Source of the DNA: J088 sp003695505 [NCBI: Candidatus Dadabacteria bacterium]
GTDB taxonomy: Bacteria > J088
Direction: 5' to 3'
Assembly (NCBI GenBank): GCA_003695505.1
Contig: RFIY01000383.1
Location: 1 to 24,412 of the forward strand
Length of the DNA: 24,412 bases
The notes under the pieces were generated by a model. The model did no database searches, was not told the DNA's origin, and worked only from the letters and a program-made list of their open reading frames with translations. Shown piece after piece: positions 1 through 7,258 of this stretch. Numbering within the stretch: position 1 is the stretch's first letter; every line of letters begins with the position of its first letter. The position numbers and the translations under genes are program-made.

Positions 1-1307
1 CGCCGAATCTCCTGCGCTACGACGTTGAATCCCCGGCCCGCTGCACCCGCACGCGCCGCTTCGATCGACGCGTTGAGCGCGAGAATATGGGTCTGATCAG
101 CAATGGACTCCAGCACACCCATGACCTCGGCGATGTGACTGATTTCGCTCGAAAGCTCTTCGACCGCGCCGTGCACGGTCGTGAAGACTTCCAGACTTTT
201 GTGAATCTGCTCGAGAATCTGCTCGATGAAGCCCTGCCCGGCTTCGGCCTGGCTGATCACTTCCTGCGCTTCACCTTCCCAGGACTTGATCGAGGTCGAC
301 ATCTGCGTCAGCCCGTCGACAAGCGTCTCGACGGTGCCCCCCAGCTCGCGGAAGCGTTCCCGCAATGTCTCGGACTGCCCGCGCAACGTCCCGGCCCCGT
401 CCTGGACCTTGCGGACTTCGTCGTGGGCGACGCGAATCCACTCGGCGAGTGTTTCCGCATTCTCGGCGACGGACTGCACCTGAAAAGTAATTTCCTCGAC
501 CGAGCTGACGACCTCGCCGACGGTCTCGCCGAGCGTTTCCGACCCTCTCGCAATGGAGTCCGAGTCGCCCCGCAACGTGTCGACGACGAACTTCAGGTTG
601 CGCGCGGCTTCGGACGTCTGGCGGAATACGCGACGGAACACCTCGACCGTCCGATTGTACGACGCGGCCAGTTCGACGAACTCGCGCGCGCCGGTTTCTG
701 GCACCTGACCGCCAATTTCGCCGCGACTCAATGCGGCAAACGACGATGTAATCTCCGATAGTGGCCGCACCATACGACCACCAACAAACACAGCGGCCGC
801 GAGACCGAGGCCAAGAAAGCCCAATGCAACAGCGAAGGCAAGCATCCGGCTGCGCAGCGCGGCCTCCTGCACCTTGCGTCGGCTGAAGGCGATCGCCAGC
901 GTGCCGACCGTTTCTTCATCCAGGCCAATCGGGGCCAAGCGGAACACCAGTTGCGGCGATCGGAACGAATCCGGATCCTCGAGTTCGAGAAAACGCTTGA
1001 GATTCGACTCGAACCCTTCCGCTGCCTTACTGCTGAGTACGGCTCCCGCGCCATCGCGCACGACGACGAAGGCGGCGTCCTCCTGCTTTAGCAGGACATT
1101 GACCGTATTTTCGATGCCTTCGACGTCCTCGAACAGGATCGCCGGGCCGAGCAGATCGGCGGCCAGTTTACCGACCGCGCTCAACCGCTCGTCCAGTGCC
1201 GCGAGGCTGCTGGCCTGCTCTCGTGCGGGGAACATGATCGCAACAAACAGCCCGAACACGAGCGAGAGCGCCGCGATCAGGATCCCGAGCTGCGTACGGA
1301 CGGTCAC
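1..1307 (-). CDS. Methyl-accepting chemotaxis protein with YfiN-like (CHASE8-like) sensor region, partial
   Basis: The reading frame starts at GTG 1307-1305 and is open to the left window edge, so about 435 N-terminal residues are seen and the end is missing. A first membrane helix lies near residues 7-24, followed by an extracytoplasmic region (about 25-150) patterned like CHASE8 of YfiN (a long helix, then a '[15 protein letters not shown]'-type segment and a '[13 protein letters not shown]' strand). A second membrane helix (about 155-175) leads to a HAMP-like 'VRPLSEI' segment and a long coiled coil. The visible end is the MCP signalling hairpin ('[19 protein letters not shown]', then '[12 protein letters not shown]'), which binds CheW and CheA. 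The start codon overlaps the stop of the YfiR-like gene as GTGA, implying translational coupling. The MCP call is firm; the CHASE8 assignment is by pattern only. Confidence 0.93.
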   Translation of the reverse strand, partial: MTVRTQLGILIAALSLVFGLFVAIMFPAREQASSLAALDERLSAVGKLAADLLGPAILFEDVEGIENTVNVLLKQEDAAFVVVRDGAGAVLSSKAAEGFESNLKRFLELEDPDSFRSPQLVFRLAPIGLDEETVGTLAIAFSRRKVQEAALRSRMLAFAVALGFLGLGLAAAVFVGGRMVRPLSEITSSFAALSRGEIGGQVPETGAREFVELAASYNRTVEVFRRVFRQTSEAARNLKFVVDTLRGDSDSIARGSETLGETVGEVVSSVEEITFQVQSVAENAETLAEWIRVAHDEVRKVQDGAGTLRGQSETLRERFRELGGTVETLVDGLTQMSTSIKSWEGEAQEVISQAEAGQGFIEQILEQIHKSLEVFTTVHGAVEELSSEISHIAEVMGVLESIADQTHILALNASIEAARAGAAGRGFNVVAQEIR

Positions 1308-1840
1308 GAGGACTTGACGATACGCGCGAGCTTGAGAACCTGTGCCGAGAAATTCGCCCCCACCGCACGGGCAGCCTCCAGATTGATCAGCAGTTTGGGT
1401 TTTCCACCCGATGCGAGCTCGACGCCCAGCGGGATGCCGGCTGCAATGTCTGCTTCATCCGCGGCAATTGCAGTCGCGCCCTTCTCTCGGCATAGTGCAA
1501 CCATCCTTGCGCGCTGACCATTGAGCGGGTCCGCAAAAAAGATCAGATCGGCATCGGTTGAGGCCAAAGCATCCATCGGAATATTGCGGATCGTGATCGG
1601 CTTGCCCTTGAGCTTCTTGTCCGCGTAGCCATCAAGGATCTTCTTCATCTCGGCTGCACGCTTCGATGTCCCGACGACCACGACTTCGACCGTTTCGCCG
1701 AAACGTTCATCGATCGAGCGATCATACGCCACCGCGGCCATCACGATCTTGACCATCAGCGGCGCCGGAACGTCTGCCGCACGTGCCGGCACAGCCAGCA
1801 GGGGTACGGCAACCATCGCGATCAGCAGGCGTCGAAACAA
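1304..1840 (-). CDS. YfiR/DUF4154-family periplasmic protein
   Basis: A 178-residue protein if it starts at TTG 1840, which has GAGG five bases upstream (1849-1846). An in-frame TTG at 1870 would add ten residues but has poor spacing. The N-terminus is a signal peptide ending in 'VPARA' before ADVPAP. The mature part follows the YfiR/DUF4154 layout: an early '[17 protein letters not shown]' strand-helix, a central 'GKPITIRNI' strand, '[10 protein letters not shown]', and a C-terminal '[19 protein letters not shown]' followed by 'KLARIV', close to the family signature. In YfiBNR, YfiR is the periplasmic inhibitor of the diguanylate cyclase YfiN. Only one cysteine is present, so the disulfides of Pseudomonas YfiR cannot form. 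Its stop overlaps the MCP start, which suggests it controls that receptor (inference). Confidence 0.85.
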   Translation of the reverse strand: MFRRLLIAMVAVPLLAVPARAADVPAPLMVKIVMAAVAYDRSIDERFGETVEVVVVGTSKRAAEMKKILDGYADKKLKGKPITIRNIPMDALASTDADLIFFADPLNGQRARMVALCREKGATAIAADEADIAAGIPLGVELASGGKPKLLINLEAARAVGANFSAQVLKLARIVKSS

Positions 1841-1892
1841 ATCAACCTCGTCGAATCGAGTCGGGTTCAATCCCTTGCAATAAGAACCGCGC

Positions 1893-1926
1893 GTTTCCCG
1901 CCCGGTTCCTGAACCAGGCGGGAAAC
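1893..1926 (-). terminator. Strong hairpin between the lipoprotein and YfiR-like genes
   Basis: Ten-base arms (1893-1902 and 1917-1926) are perfectly complementary. Inside them a second five-base pair, GGTTC/GAACC (1904-1908, 1911-1915), encloses a two-base loop, with one mismatch (1903/1916). No T-run follows on the minus strand, so it is not a textbook intrinsic terminator. It may end lipoprotein transcription, or it may be the 5' stem-loop of the yfiR-like mRNA. Confidence 0.6.
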
Positions 1927-1932
1927 TCCCTT

Positions 1933-1961
1933 AGTATAGTTTACTCGATGACGCGTGTATA
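1933..1961 (-). promoter_or_regulatory. Candidate sigma70-type promoter for the yfiR-like/MCP pair
   Basis: On the minus strand a -35-like TATACA (1961-1956) and a -10-like TATACT (1938-1933) are separated by 17 bases. The -10 matches consensus at five of six positions, the -35 at four of six. The start point would fall at about 1926, the first base of the hairpin. The -35 lies within the last codons of the lipoprotein gene. Confidence 0.4.
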
Positions 1962-3584
1962 CAGTCCGGCGGATCCATCGCTGCCCAGCAGCCAGACCCC
2001 GAGCCGCGTCCAGTCGAGCGAGAACGTCGAGACCTGCGGGACACACTGTGCGTCAGGCGTGCCCGCGGTCACCGGATCGGCCCAGCTCGCCGAAATTGCC
2101 GATTCGCTGGCCTTGTTCTGGACACAGCGCCAGTTCGGTACTGGCGTATTTCCGGCTGCGGTCAGCACGATTGCGCCCGGCTCCGCCGTCGGCGACAACG
2201 TCAGCGAGGCAGGATAGTTACTGATGGCCGCGCCGCCCTGTTGCTCGAAGGCCGCACGGGTCGGTGTACTGGCTGGATCGATCGTCGTCAACGTCACCGC
2301 CGTGAACTGGGTCACGACACCGCTGCTGTCCGCGGCAACCATCGGCGAACCGACATCCGCACCGAGCAGCTTCAGGCTGGCCGTGTCCGTCAGCGGCCCC
2401 TCAAGCGAGATCACACCGGCAACGAGTGTGCGCTCCGTGGTCACCCCCGTAGGCGAGGTCAGCATGCCTGGAAACATCAGGCACTCCGCGACACCCTGGG
2501 ATGTGGCTGACGGCGTTGCCTTCATCGTGCCCACCAACGGACCATCCTTGGTCGGGTCGAAGAAACGACACCACAAATCGGGCGCGGCCGCGGCGGTCAC
2601 CTGCTTCGTCGCATCATAGAGCTTCGTGTCGGCCGGCTGCGCATTCTGCAGCGTCAACGCGACCGCGCGGATCGAGTCGATGGCCAGCTCGAAAATACCC
2701 GTTGCCTGGCTGGTCTCCGGTCCATAGTGCACGGTATCGGCATCAATGACGACGCCATTCTTGAGGCGCCGAATCTCGAGGTCGTTGCAGGCACTGTAGG
2801 CCACCTGGAAGCCTTCAATCGGATTGACCGCGCTCAGCAGGCCGGCCGTCGGGCCGGAGCAGCCGTCGCTGGCCAGCTCGAATGTCAGCCCACTGACGGT
2901 TACGGAATTGCCACCGATGCCGCTGACTTCATAATTGCCGGATCCGTCCACGACCATCGTCCCCTTGTCCGCAAAGACACGAACGGTGTAACGTGACGTC
3001 ACGTTCAGCGCCGTCCCCTCCGGGTCGTCGGCTGAGCTTGCCGTAACCGTTTCGTGCTCTTCGAAGATCAGGCTGTCGGTCGCGGTCGTAACCCTGACCA
3101 TCCCGCCGAACTGGATTCGGCTCGTGCCTGCGGCCGTATTGCCCTGGGCGAAATCGTCAAACCAGATCGTCGTCGTCACGCCCTGGCCAGCGGTAAACAC
3201 CGCAGGCGCATGACGAACCGCACCGTCGAGCAGGGTACATGCCGAAAAGTCCACCTTCATCTGGCAGGAGGTCACGCCCGTGTCCACATGCGAACAGGCC
3301 TGGGTGGTGACCACGGTCGCATCCGTTTCGGGAGTACCCGGGCCAAGCAGACAGGGTGTCGGGAATTCGCTAGCCGAAATTGAGCTCGGGAAAATACTCG
3401 ACTGGGCAATCGCACCGATCGTTTGCCCCAGCAACCCAAGTGAACCAAGAATCTGATCCTCGGACACGATGTAGGTATTCTTGACCGGTGTACTGTTACC
3501 ATCGGATCCACAGCCGTTGACGACGACCGCACCAAGAAACAGTGCGGACAGTACCGGGATCCATGTACGGGTATGACTTGCCAT
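1941..3584 (-). CDS. Large lipoprotein of unknown function
   Basis: A 547-residue protein starting at ATG 3584, chosen because a GGAGG (3597-3593) sits eight bases upstream and the first residues form a lipoprotein signal peptide ending in 'VVNGC'; a longer upstream frame has neither. The mature part begins GSDGNSTPVKN, then is rich in Thr/Ser/Gly/Ala with beta-like repeating strands ('SVTVSGLTFELASDG', 'GIFELAIDSIRAVALTLQ'). It contains cysteines in apparent pairs. No family is recognised. It is probably surface-exposed or anchored in the outer membrane. It lies directly upstream of the YfiR-like/MCP pair on the same strand and diverges from the chemosensory operon, so a sensory accessory role is possible but unproven. 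Confidence 0.82.
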   Translation of the reverse strand: MASHTRTWIPVLSALFLGAVVVNGCGSDGNSTPVKNTYIVSEDQILGSLGLLGQTIGAIAQSSIFPSSISASEFPTPCLLGPGTPETDATVVTTQACSHVDTGVTSCQMKVDFSACTLLDGAVRHAPAVFTAGQGVTTTIWFDDFAQGNTAAGTSRIQFGGMVRVTTATDSLIFEEHETVTASSADDPEGTALNVTSRYTVRVFADKGTMVVDGSGNYEVSGIGGNSVTVSGLTFELASDGCSGPTAGLLSAVNPIEGFQVAYSACNDLEIRRLKNGVVIDADTVHYGPETSQATGIFELAIDSIRAVALTLQNAQPADTKLYDATKQVTAAAAPDLWCRFFDPTKDGPLVGTMKATPSATSQGVAECLMFPGMLTSPTGVTTERTLVAGVISLEGPLTDTASLKLLGADVGSPMVAADSSGVVTQFTAVTLTTIDPASTPTRAAFEQQGGAAISNYPASLTLSPTAEPGAIVLTAAGNTPVPNWRCVQNKASESAISASWADPVTAGTPDAQCVPQVSTFSLDWTRLGVWLLGSDGSAGLYTRVIE

Positions 3585-3817
3585 GTCGGAGACCTCCATC
3601 CGGAATTTTGCCGACGTACCGCAACAATTGCGCATGATGGTCAAGCTACCACTGCGAGACGATGTTTGCAAGAGATTCCGCTTCCAGCACTGCAACGCTT
3701 TTCCGCGGCGACACACGGACCGGCTCCGCGATTTTCACCTGTACACTGCCAACCCGGTGTATACTGGCAGGTGGTGGAGACCATGAACACGCCCGAGGCC
3801 AAGGAGTGCCCGTTACG
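3585..3817. promoter_or_regulatory. Divergent intergenic region between lipoprotein gene and chemosensory operon
   Basis: This 233-base region must carry promoters for both flanking genes. On the plus strand it holds a -10-like TATACT (3760-3765) inside a direct repeat, with no good -35. On the minus strand a TTGACC (3644-3639) is a possible -35 for the lipoprotein gene, but no good -10 follows at the right distance. Confidence 0.5.
3740..3769 (+). repeat. Two 12-base direct repeats, candidate operator
   Basis: TGTACACTGCCA (3740-3751) and TGTATACTGGCA (3758-3769) match at 10 of 12 positions and start 18 bases apart. The second copy contains the -10-like TATACT. The CTGCCA/TGGCAG ends also form an inverted repeat (3746-3751, 3765-3770). 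This is the expected geometry for a regulator overlapping the operon promoter; the regulator is unknown. Confidence 0.35.
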
Positions 3818-3824
3818 GTGTTGA
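3783..3824 (+). CDS. Possible 13-codon leader ORF
   Basis: An ATG at 3783, behind GGTGG/GGAG (3773-3779), opens a 13-residue frame (MNTPEAKECPLRC) ending in TGA 3822-3824. The stop overlaps an in-frame TTG (3821-3823) of the MCP-like gene as TTGA. The rest of this operon uses the same overlap style, so it could couple translation. It may equally be chance. Confidence 0.25.
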   Translation: MNTPEAKECPLRC

Positions 3825-5077
3825 ATGCAACCCTTGTTCGTGCCGGCGTCTGGCTGGCGTTTGCCAGCATCGTCGCCTTCGCGGTACCGGACCCCCGTGC
3901 GTCCGCCGGAATCGTCGGCCTGGCCGGGTTATTGCTGCTTCGCCCCTCCCCTTCCGAACCATCAACGCCGGTCGAATCTGATGCGCGACCCTTCCTCGAC
4001 GCACTGGACCGTGCTGTCGCTCCCCTGCTCGAAGGCAACTGGGATACCCCGATCCCCGTTCCGGAGCAGGCATCCGAGATTCAGAAGGAACTGACCGAAC
4101 GGCTCGAAGCGTTGCGTGTCCGGCAGCACACAGGCCTTGAATCGATTCACCGCGCCGCAGAAAGCGTCCGGCGCACGTCCATTCAGCTCGGACAGGCGTC
4201 GCAGGATCTGTATCAGGAAATCGCGTCGTTCAGCGCGATGTTGCTCGAACTGAGTTCGGGTGCGCGCGACCAGTCAGAGCGAGCCACGGAGCTGCAGGAG
4301 GGCATGGCTACGGTACTCGAGCAGGCCGGCCGCTTCCGCGATCTCGCGGCGGAGGCACAGGCGTCGGGAACTGAAGTGTGCGCCAACATCGCAGCGGGCC
4401 AGCGTGAGGTCGAGGTCACGCTTTCGGACTGGGCCGCCGCCATCGATCGGATGCACCAGATCGGCACCGATCTGACGGGATTTGGCCAGACGACGCGAGA
4501 CATCGGGACGATCGTCGAGATCATCGCGGACATTGCGCACCGTACGAATGTGCTCAGTCTGAACGCTGCGCTCGAGGCCGACCGGGCCGGAGAACAGGGA
4601 GATGCGTTCGCGCTGATTGCTTCTGAAATTCGCGATCTGTCCGATGATGCCCGTCGGCAGGCCAGCGAAATCGACCAGTTGCTGAAGACCTTCCTGGAAC
4701 GCCAGGACGAGGTATTGCTTCGTGTAACCGGTGGAATCGAAAACCTCTCTGGCGCCGCCGACGCGATCGACACATTGCGTTCCCGCCTCGACGCGACGAC
4801 GAAGGGCACAGAGCAAATCAGCGACCAGATTGGCGTACTCGCGGATGGCTTCGCCGCCGTCGCCGAGGCGATCGATGTCATGCGAAGCCGTGTGGAAGAG
4901 GTGGCGCAGACGAGCGAGACGCATGCGGAGCTGACGGAACGTACGGTCACGCAGAGCCGCGACAGAATGCTCGTCGGCGCGGACCAGTTGCTGCACGAGA
5001 GCCGGAACCTCGACCGTGTCTGGGCCGAGCTGGATCAGTCCCTGGGCGCATCGGCAAACAAACAGGAAACAATCTGA
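3818..5077 (+). CDS. MCP-like transducer with hairpin membrane anchor and no periplasmic domain
   Basis: About 419 residues from GTG 3818; AAGGAG (3801-3806) lies 11 bases upstream, and TTG 3821 is an alternative. Two short hydrophobic segments (about residues 9-24 and 29-41) are joined by only a few residues (PDPR), so there is no extracytoplasmic sensor domain. No clear HAMP domain is seen; a coiled coil follows. The signalling hairpin lies at about residues 235-275: 'HRTNVLSLNAALEADRAGEQ', then 'GDAFALIASEIRDLSDDA'. The usual tip reads EAARAGEQGRGFAVVA, so the A-to-D and RGF-to-DAF changes are notable. It probably scaffolds the CheW and CheA encoded downstream and senses a cytoplasmic or membrane cue. 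Its stop overlaps the cheW start by one base (TGATG). Confidence 0.9.
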   Translation: MLNATLVRAGVWLAFASIVAFAVPDPRASAGIVGLAGLLLLRPSPSEPSTPVESDARPFLDALDRAVAPLLEGNWDTPIPVPEQASEIQKELTERLEALRVRQHTGLESIHRAAESVRRTSIQLGQASQDLYQEIASFSAMLLELSSGARDQSERATELQEGMATVLEQAGRFRDLAAEAQASGTEVCANIAAGQREVEVTLSDWAAAIDRMHQIGTDLTGFGQTTRDIGTIVEIIADIAHRTNVLSLNAALEADRAGEQGDAFALIASEIRDLSDDARRQASEIDQLLKTFLERQDEVLLRVTGGIENLSGAADAIDTLRSRLDATTKGTEQISDQIGVLADGFAAVAEAIDVMRSRVEEVAQTSETHAELTERTVTQSRDRMLVGADQLLHESRNLDRVWAELDQSLGASANKQETI

Positions 5078-5472
5078 TGCCCGAGCGCGGCACACAGCTA
5101 TTGACGTTTGTCTGGGACGGCATGCCTTCGGCGCTTCCCGCTGATGTCGTCGTCGCCGCCAGCGACGCCGCGGCCGTCGGCGAGCTGCCGGTCCCCCTGG
5201 GAACGATTCGCGACGTCGCTGTCCACGGCCACACGCTATACCCGCTGATCCGGGATCCGGCAGCCCCGTCGCAGCCGGCGCGCACGACGCTGTTGTTCGT
5301 CCACATGTTCGAGGTGGTCGCTGCGCTCGAGATCAACGGAAATGTTGACCTGCACCACGGTCGTATCGAAGAAGAACTGCTCGCGCATTTTGAGGACGGC
5401 GAGACCGCGGTGATTCTCGACATTGAAGAACTGCTTCTCACTCGACTCCGCCAACAGGAGATGGAATCGTGA
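5077..5472 (+). CDS. cheW: Short CheW-like coupling protein
   Basis: A 131-residue protein, shorter than typical CheW (about 150-170). The central 'VVVAASDAAAVGELPVPL' with 'GTIRDVAVHGHTLYPLI' matches the CheW segment that ends 'INLRGRVVPVVDL'. The C-terminal 'FEDGETAVILDIEELL' matches the final CheW strand and helix. The N-terminal strands are compressed. CheW couples MCPs to CheA. The gene starts one base inside the transducer stop, and its own stop overlaps the cheY start (GTGA). It is a divergent CheW-fold protein by sequence and context. Confidence 0.82.
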   Translation: MPERGTQLLTFVWDGMPSALPADVVVAASDAAAVGELPVPLGTIRDVAVHGHTLYPLIRDPAAPSQPARTTLLFVHMFEVVAALEINGNVDLHHGRIEEELLAHFEDGETAVILDIEELLLTRLRQQEMES

Positions 5473-5846
5473 CAAATCATTCGCCCAGGGTTCTGATTGT
5501 GGACGATGCGCGCCTGCTGCGGCAGATGCTCAAGGATCTGCTGGCCACCGACGGATTCGACGTGGTTGGCGAGGCCGCCAACGGAGAGGAAGCGGTTCAG
5601 CTATACCACGAACTCAAGCCCGACCTCGTCACGATGGATGTTATGATGCCGCGCATGAACGGCGTTGAAGCGACCCGCGCCATTCTTTCCGAGGATCGCA
5701 ACGCCCGCATCGTCATGGTGAGTTCCGTCGGTCAGGAGTCCCTGATTGCCGAAGCCCTGGAGGCCGGCGCGCGCGCCTATGTGCTGAAACCCTTCAGTCG
5801 CGACGACGTGCTCGCGGCGACCCGGCGCTCACTGGAGGATCGTTGA
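5469..5846 (+). CDS. cheY: CheY-like single-domain response regulator
   Basis: A 125-residue stand-alone receiver domain. The acidic pocket is D12/D13 ('LIVDDARLLRQML'), the phosphoacceptor is D57 ('LVTMDVMMPRMNG'), the Thr/Ser switch is S85 ('IVMVSS') and the conserved lysine is K107 ('YVLKPF'), so all catalytic residues are present. It starts at GTG 5469 behind AGGAG, overlapping the cheW stop by four bases, and ends in a TTGA overlap with the cheA start. It should accept phosphate from the CheA encoded next. Its output, flagellar motor, pilus or another partner, cannot be told from this window. Confidence 0.95.
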   Translation: MTNHSPRVLIVDDARLLRQMLKDLLATDGFDVVGEAANGEEAVQLYHELKPDLVTMDVMMPRMNGVEATRAILSEDRNARIVMVSSVGQESLIAEALEAGARAYVLKPFSRDDVLAATRRSLEDR

Positions 5847-7258
5847 ACGCGGAATACTTCACGCTGTTTCTGGAGGAGGCCTCCGAGATCCTGCCGGAGG
5901 GCGCCCGCGCACTGCAAAGCGGTGACGCCAACTGGCGCGACGAATTCATGCGCGCCGCGCATACGCTGAAGGGCATGGCCGCAACGATGGGATACAAGGA
6001 GCTTGGCGCCTGGCTCCACAAGATCGAAACGGCAGCCGCAGAGCAACCGGCGGCGAGCCTCCAGAAAATGTGGCAGGCGGTCGAGTCTGCTGTAGGAATT
6101 GCACAGGCCACAAGAAGCCCGCAGCGTCTGGTCGATTTTGTCGCGGCAGATGCCGCCGCGGCACCCGGCCCCGAAACGGTACCGACACCAGCTCACCAGG
6201 CCACGTCAGATCCTGCAGTGGCACGCAGCAGCGCGTTGCGCGTTGCCGTCGACGATCTGGACCAGTTGCTGGATACGGTCGGAGAACTGCGCACGCGCCT
6301 GCGCGTCCTCGGCCAGGCCGAATTCGGTTCGCCACTCTGGCAGCGAGAATGGCGAGCCCTTCGTTCACTGGCCGCACGCCAGAACCGTCAGGCAGCGATG
6401 CTGCGTCTTTCGTCACTGCGTGACCTCGCCCGCCTGTTTCGGCAGGCTGTCAACGAAGCGGCCGAGCAGCTCGATAAGCCCGTGCATTGCGTCATTCGTG
6501 GCGACGGCATTCGTATCGCACGGGAAGTCGTCGAACAATTGCGCCCACTGATTCCGCATATTGCGCGCAATGCCGTGGCGCATGGCATCGAACCAGTCGA
6601 GACCCGCCGGGCACGCAACAAGCCCGAAACCGGCATGATTGAATTTGCAGCCGAGCAACGTGGTGGCAATGTATTGCTCGTCATTCGCGATGATGGCGGC
6701 GGCATCGATCTGGCGCGCCTCAGGGAGAAGGCGCTGGCCTCGGGCAAACCGGCGGATCTCGACGAAACGGGGTTGGTCGAACTGTTGTTTGAACCCGGAT
6801 TCTCGACGAAGGACACCACCGACTCCGTCGCCGGACGGGGCGTTGGCATGGACGCCGTCCGCGCCGCCGCACGGGCCGCCGGCGGGGATGTCACGGTTCG
6901 GCATCAGCAGGGCCATTTTTTCGAATTGCGCGTCGAGATTCCCGCGCCACTGTCCATGTTCCATCTCAGAGAAATAGAGATCGGCGGCCGTCGCCTCGCA
7001 ATCATCGACGATGGCTGGACAGAGCGGGACGCGCCACCAGAGGGCGCCAATGAACTGACGATTGCCTCGATCCCGCCCGATCACAATGGGCGCATCTGGC
7101 TTGAGCATCGCCGGGGGGTACTGCGCGTCAACGCCCAATGGCCGCTTGGCGCCATCCACGTCCATCCGCTGACGCCCCCGCTGGATCGGCTGGATGGCGC
7201 TGTCGGCTTCTATTTGAGCGACGACGGCACCCCAAGAATCGTCTACGATCTGTCATGA
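5843..7258 (+). CDS. cheA: Compact CheA-type histidine kinase
   Basis: A 471-residue kinase starting at TTG 5843 behind GGAGG. An HPt domain (about 1-100) carries H40 in 'AAHTLKGMAATMGY'. A short linker with no recognisable P2 domain is followed by a dimerisation helix pair (about 127-205). The ATPase domain (about 206-368) has H239/N243 in 'PHIARNAVAHGIE', the G1 motif 'IRDDGGGID' and the G2 motif 'GRGVGMDAVR'. The CheW-like P5 domain (about 370-471) is shortened but keeps the family end ('PLDRLDGAVGFYLSDDG'). Typical CheA proteins are over 600 residues. It phosphorylates CheY-type receivers; two are encoded in the operon. Its stop overlaps the next start as ATGA. Confidence 0.93.
   Translation: MNAEYFTLFLEEASEILPEGARALQSGDANWRDEFMRAAHTLKGMAATMGYKELGAWLHKIETAAAEQPAASLQKMWQAVESAVGIAQATRSPQRLVDFVAADAAAAPGPETVPTPAHQATSDPAVARSSALRVAVDDLDQLLDTVGELRTRLRVLGQAEFGSPLWQREWRALRSLAARQNRQAAMLRLSSLRDLARLFRQAVNEAAEQLDKPVHCVIRGDGIRIAREVVEQLRPLIPHIARNAVAHGIEPVETRRARNKPETGMIEFAAEQRGGNVLLVIRDDGGGIDLARLREKALASGKPADLDETGLVELLFEPGFSTKDTTDSVAGRGVGMDAVRAAARAAGGDVTVRHQQGHFFELRVEIPAPLSMFHLREIEIGGRRLAIIDDGWTERDAPPEGANELTIASIPPDHNGRIWLEHRRGVLRVNAQWPLGAIHVHPLTPPLDRLDGAVGFYLSDDGTPRIVYDLS

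Noticed and set aside
87-761. 224-codon plus-strand open frame
   Set aside because: It is antisense to the MCP signalling domain.
3740-3770. LexA (SOS) box over the chemosensory promoter
   Set aside because: CTG and CAG half-sites are not at the 10-base spacing; direct repeats fit better.
6413-7165. 250-codon minus-strand open frame inside cheA
   Set aside because: It is antisense to well-supported CheA motifs; long antisense frames are expected at this GC content.
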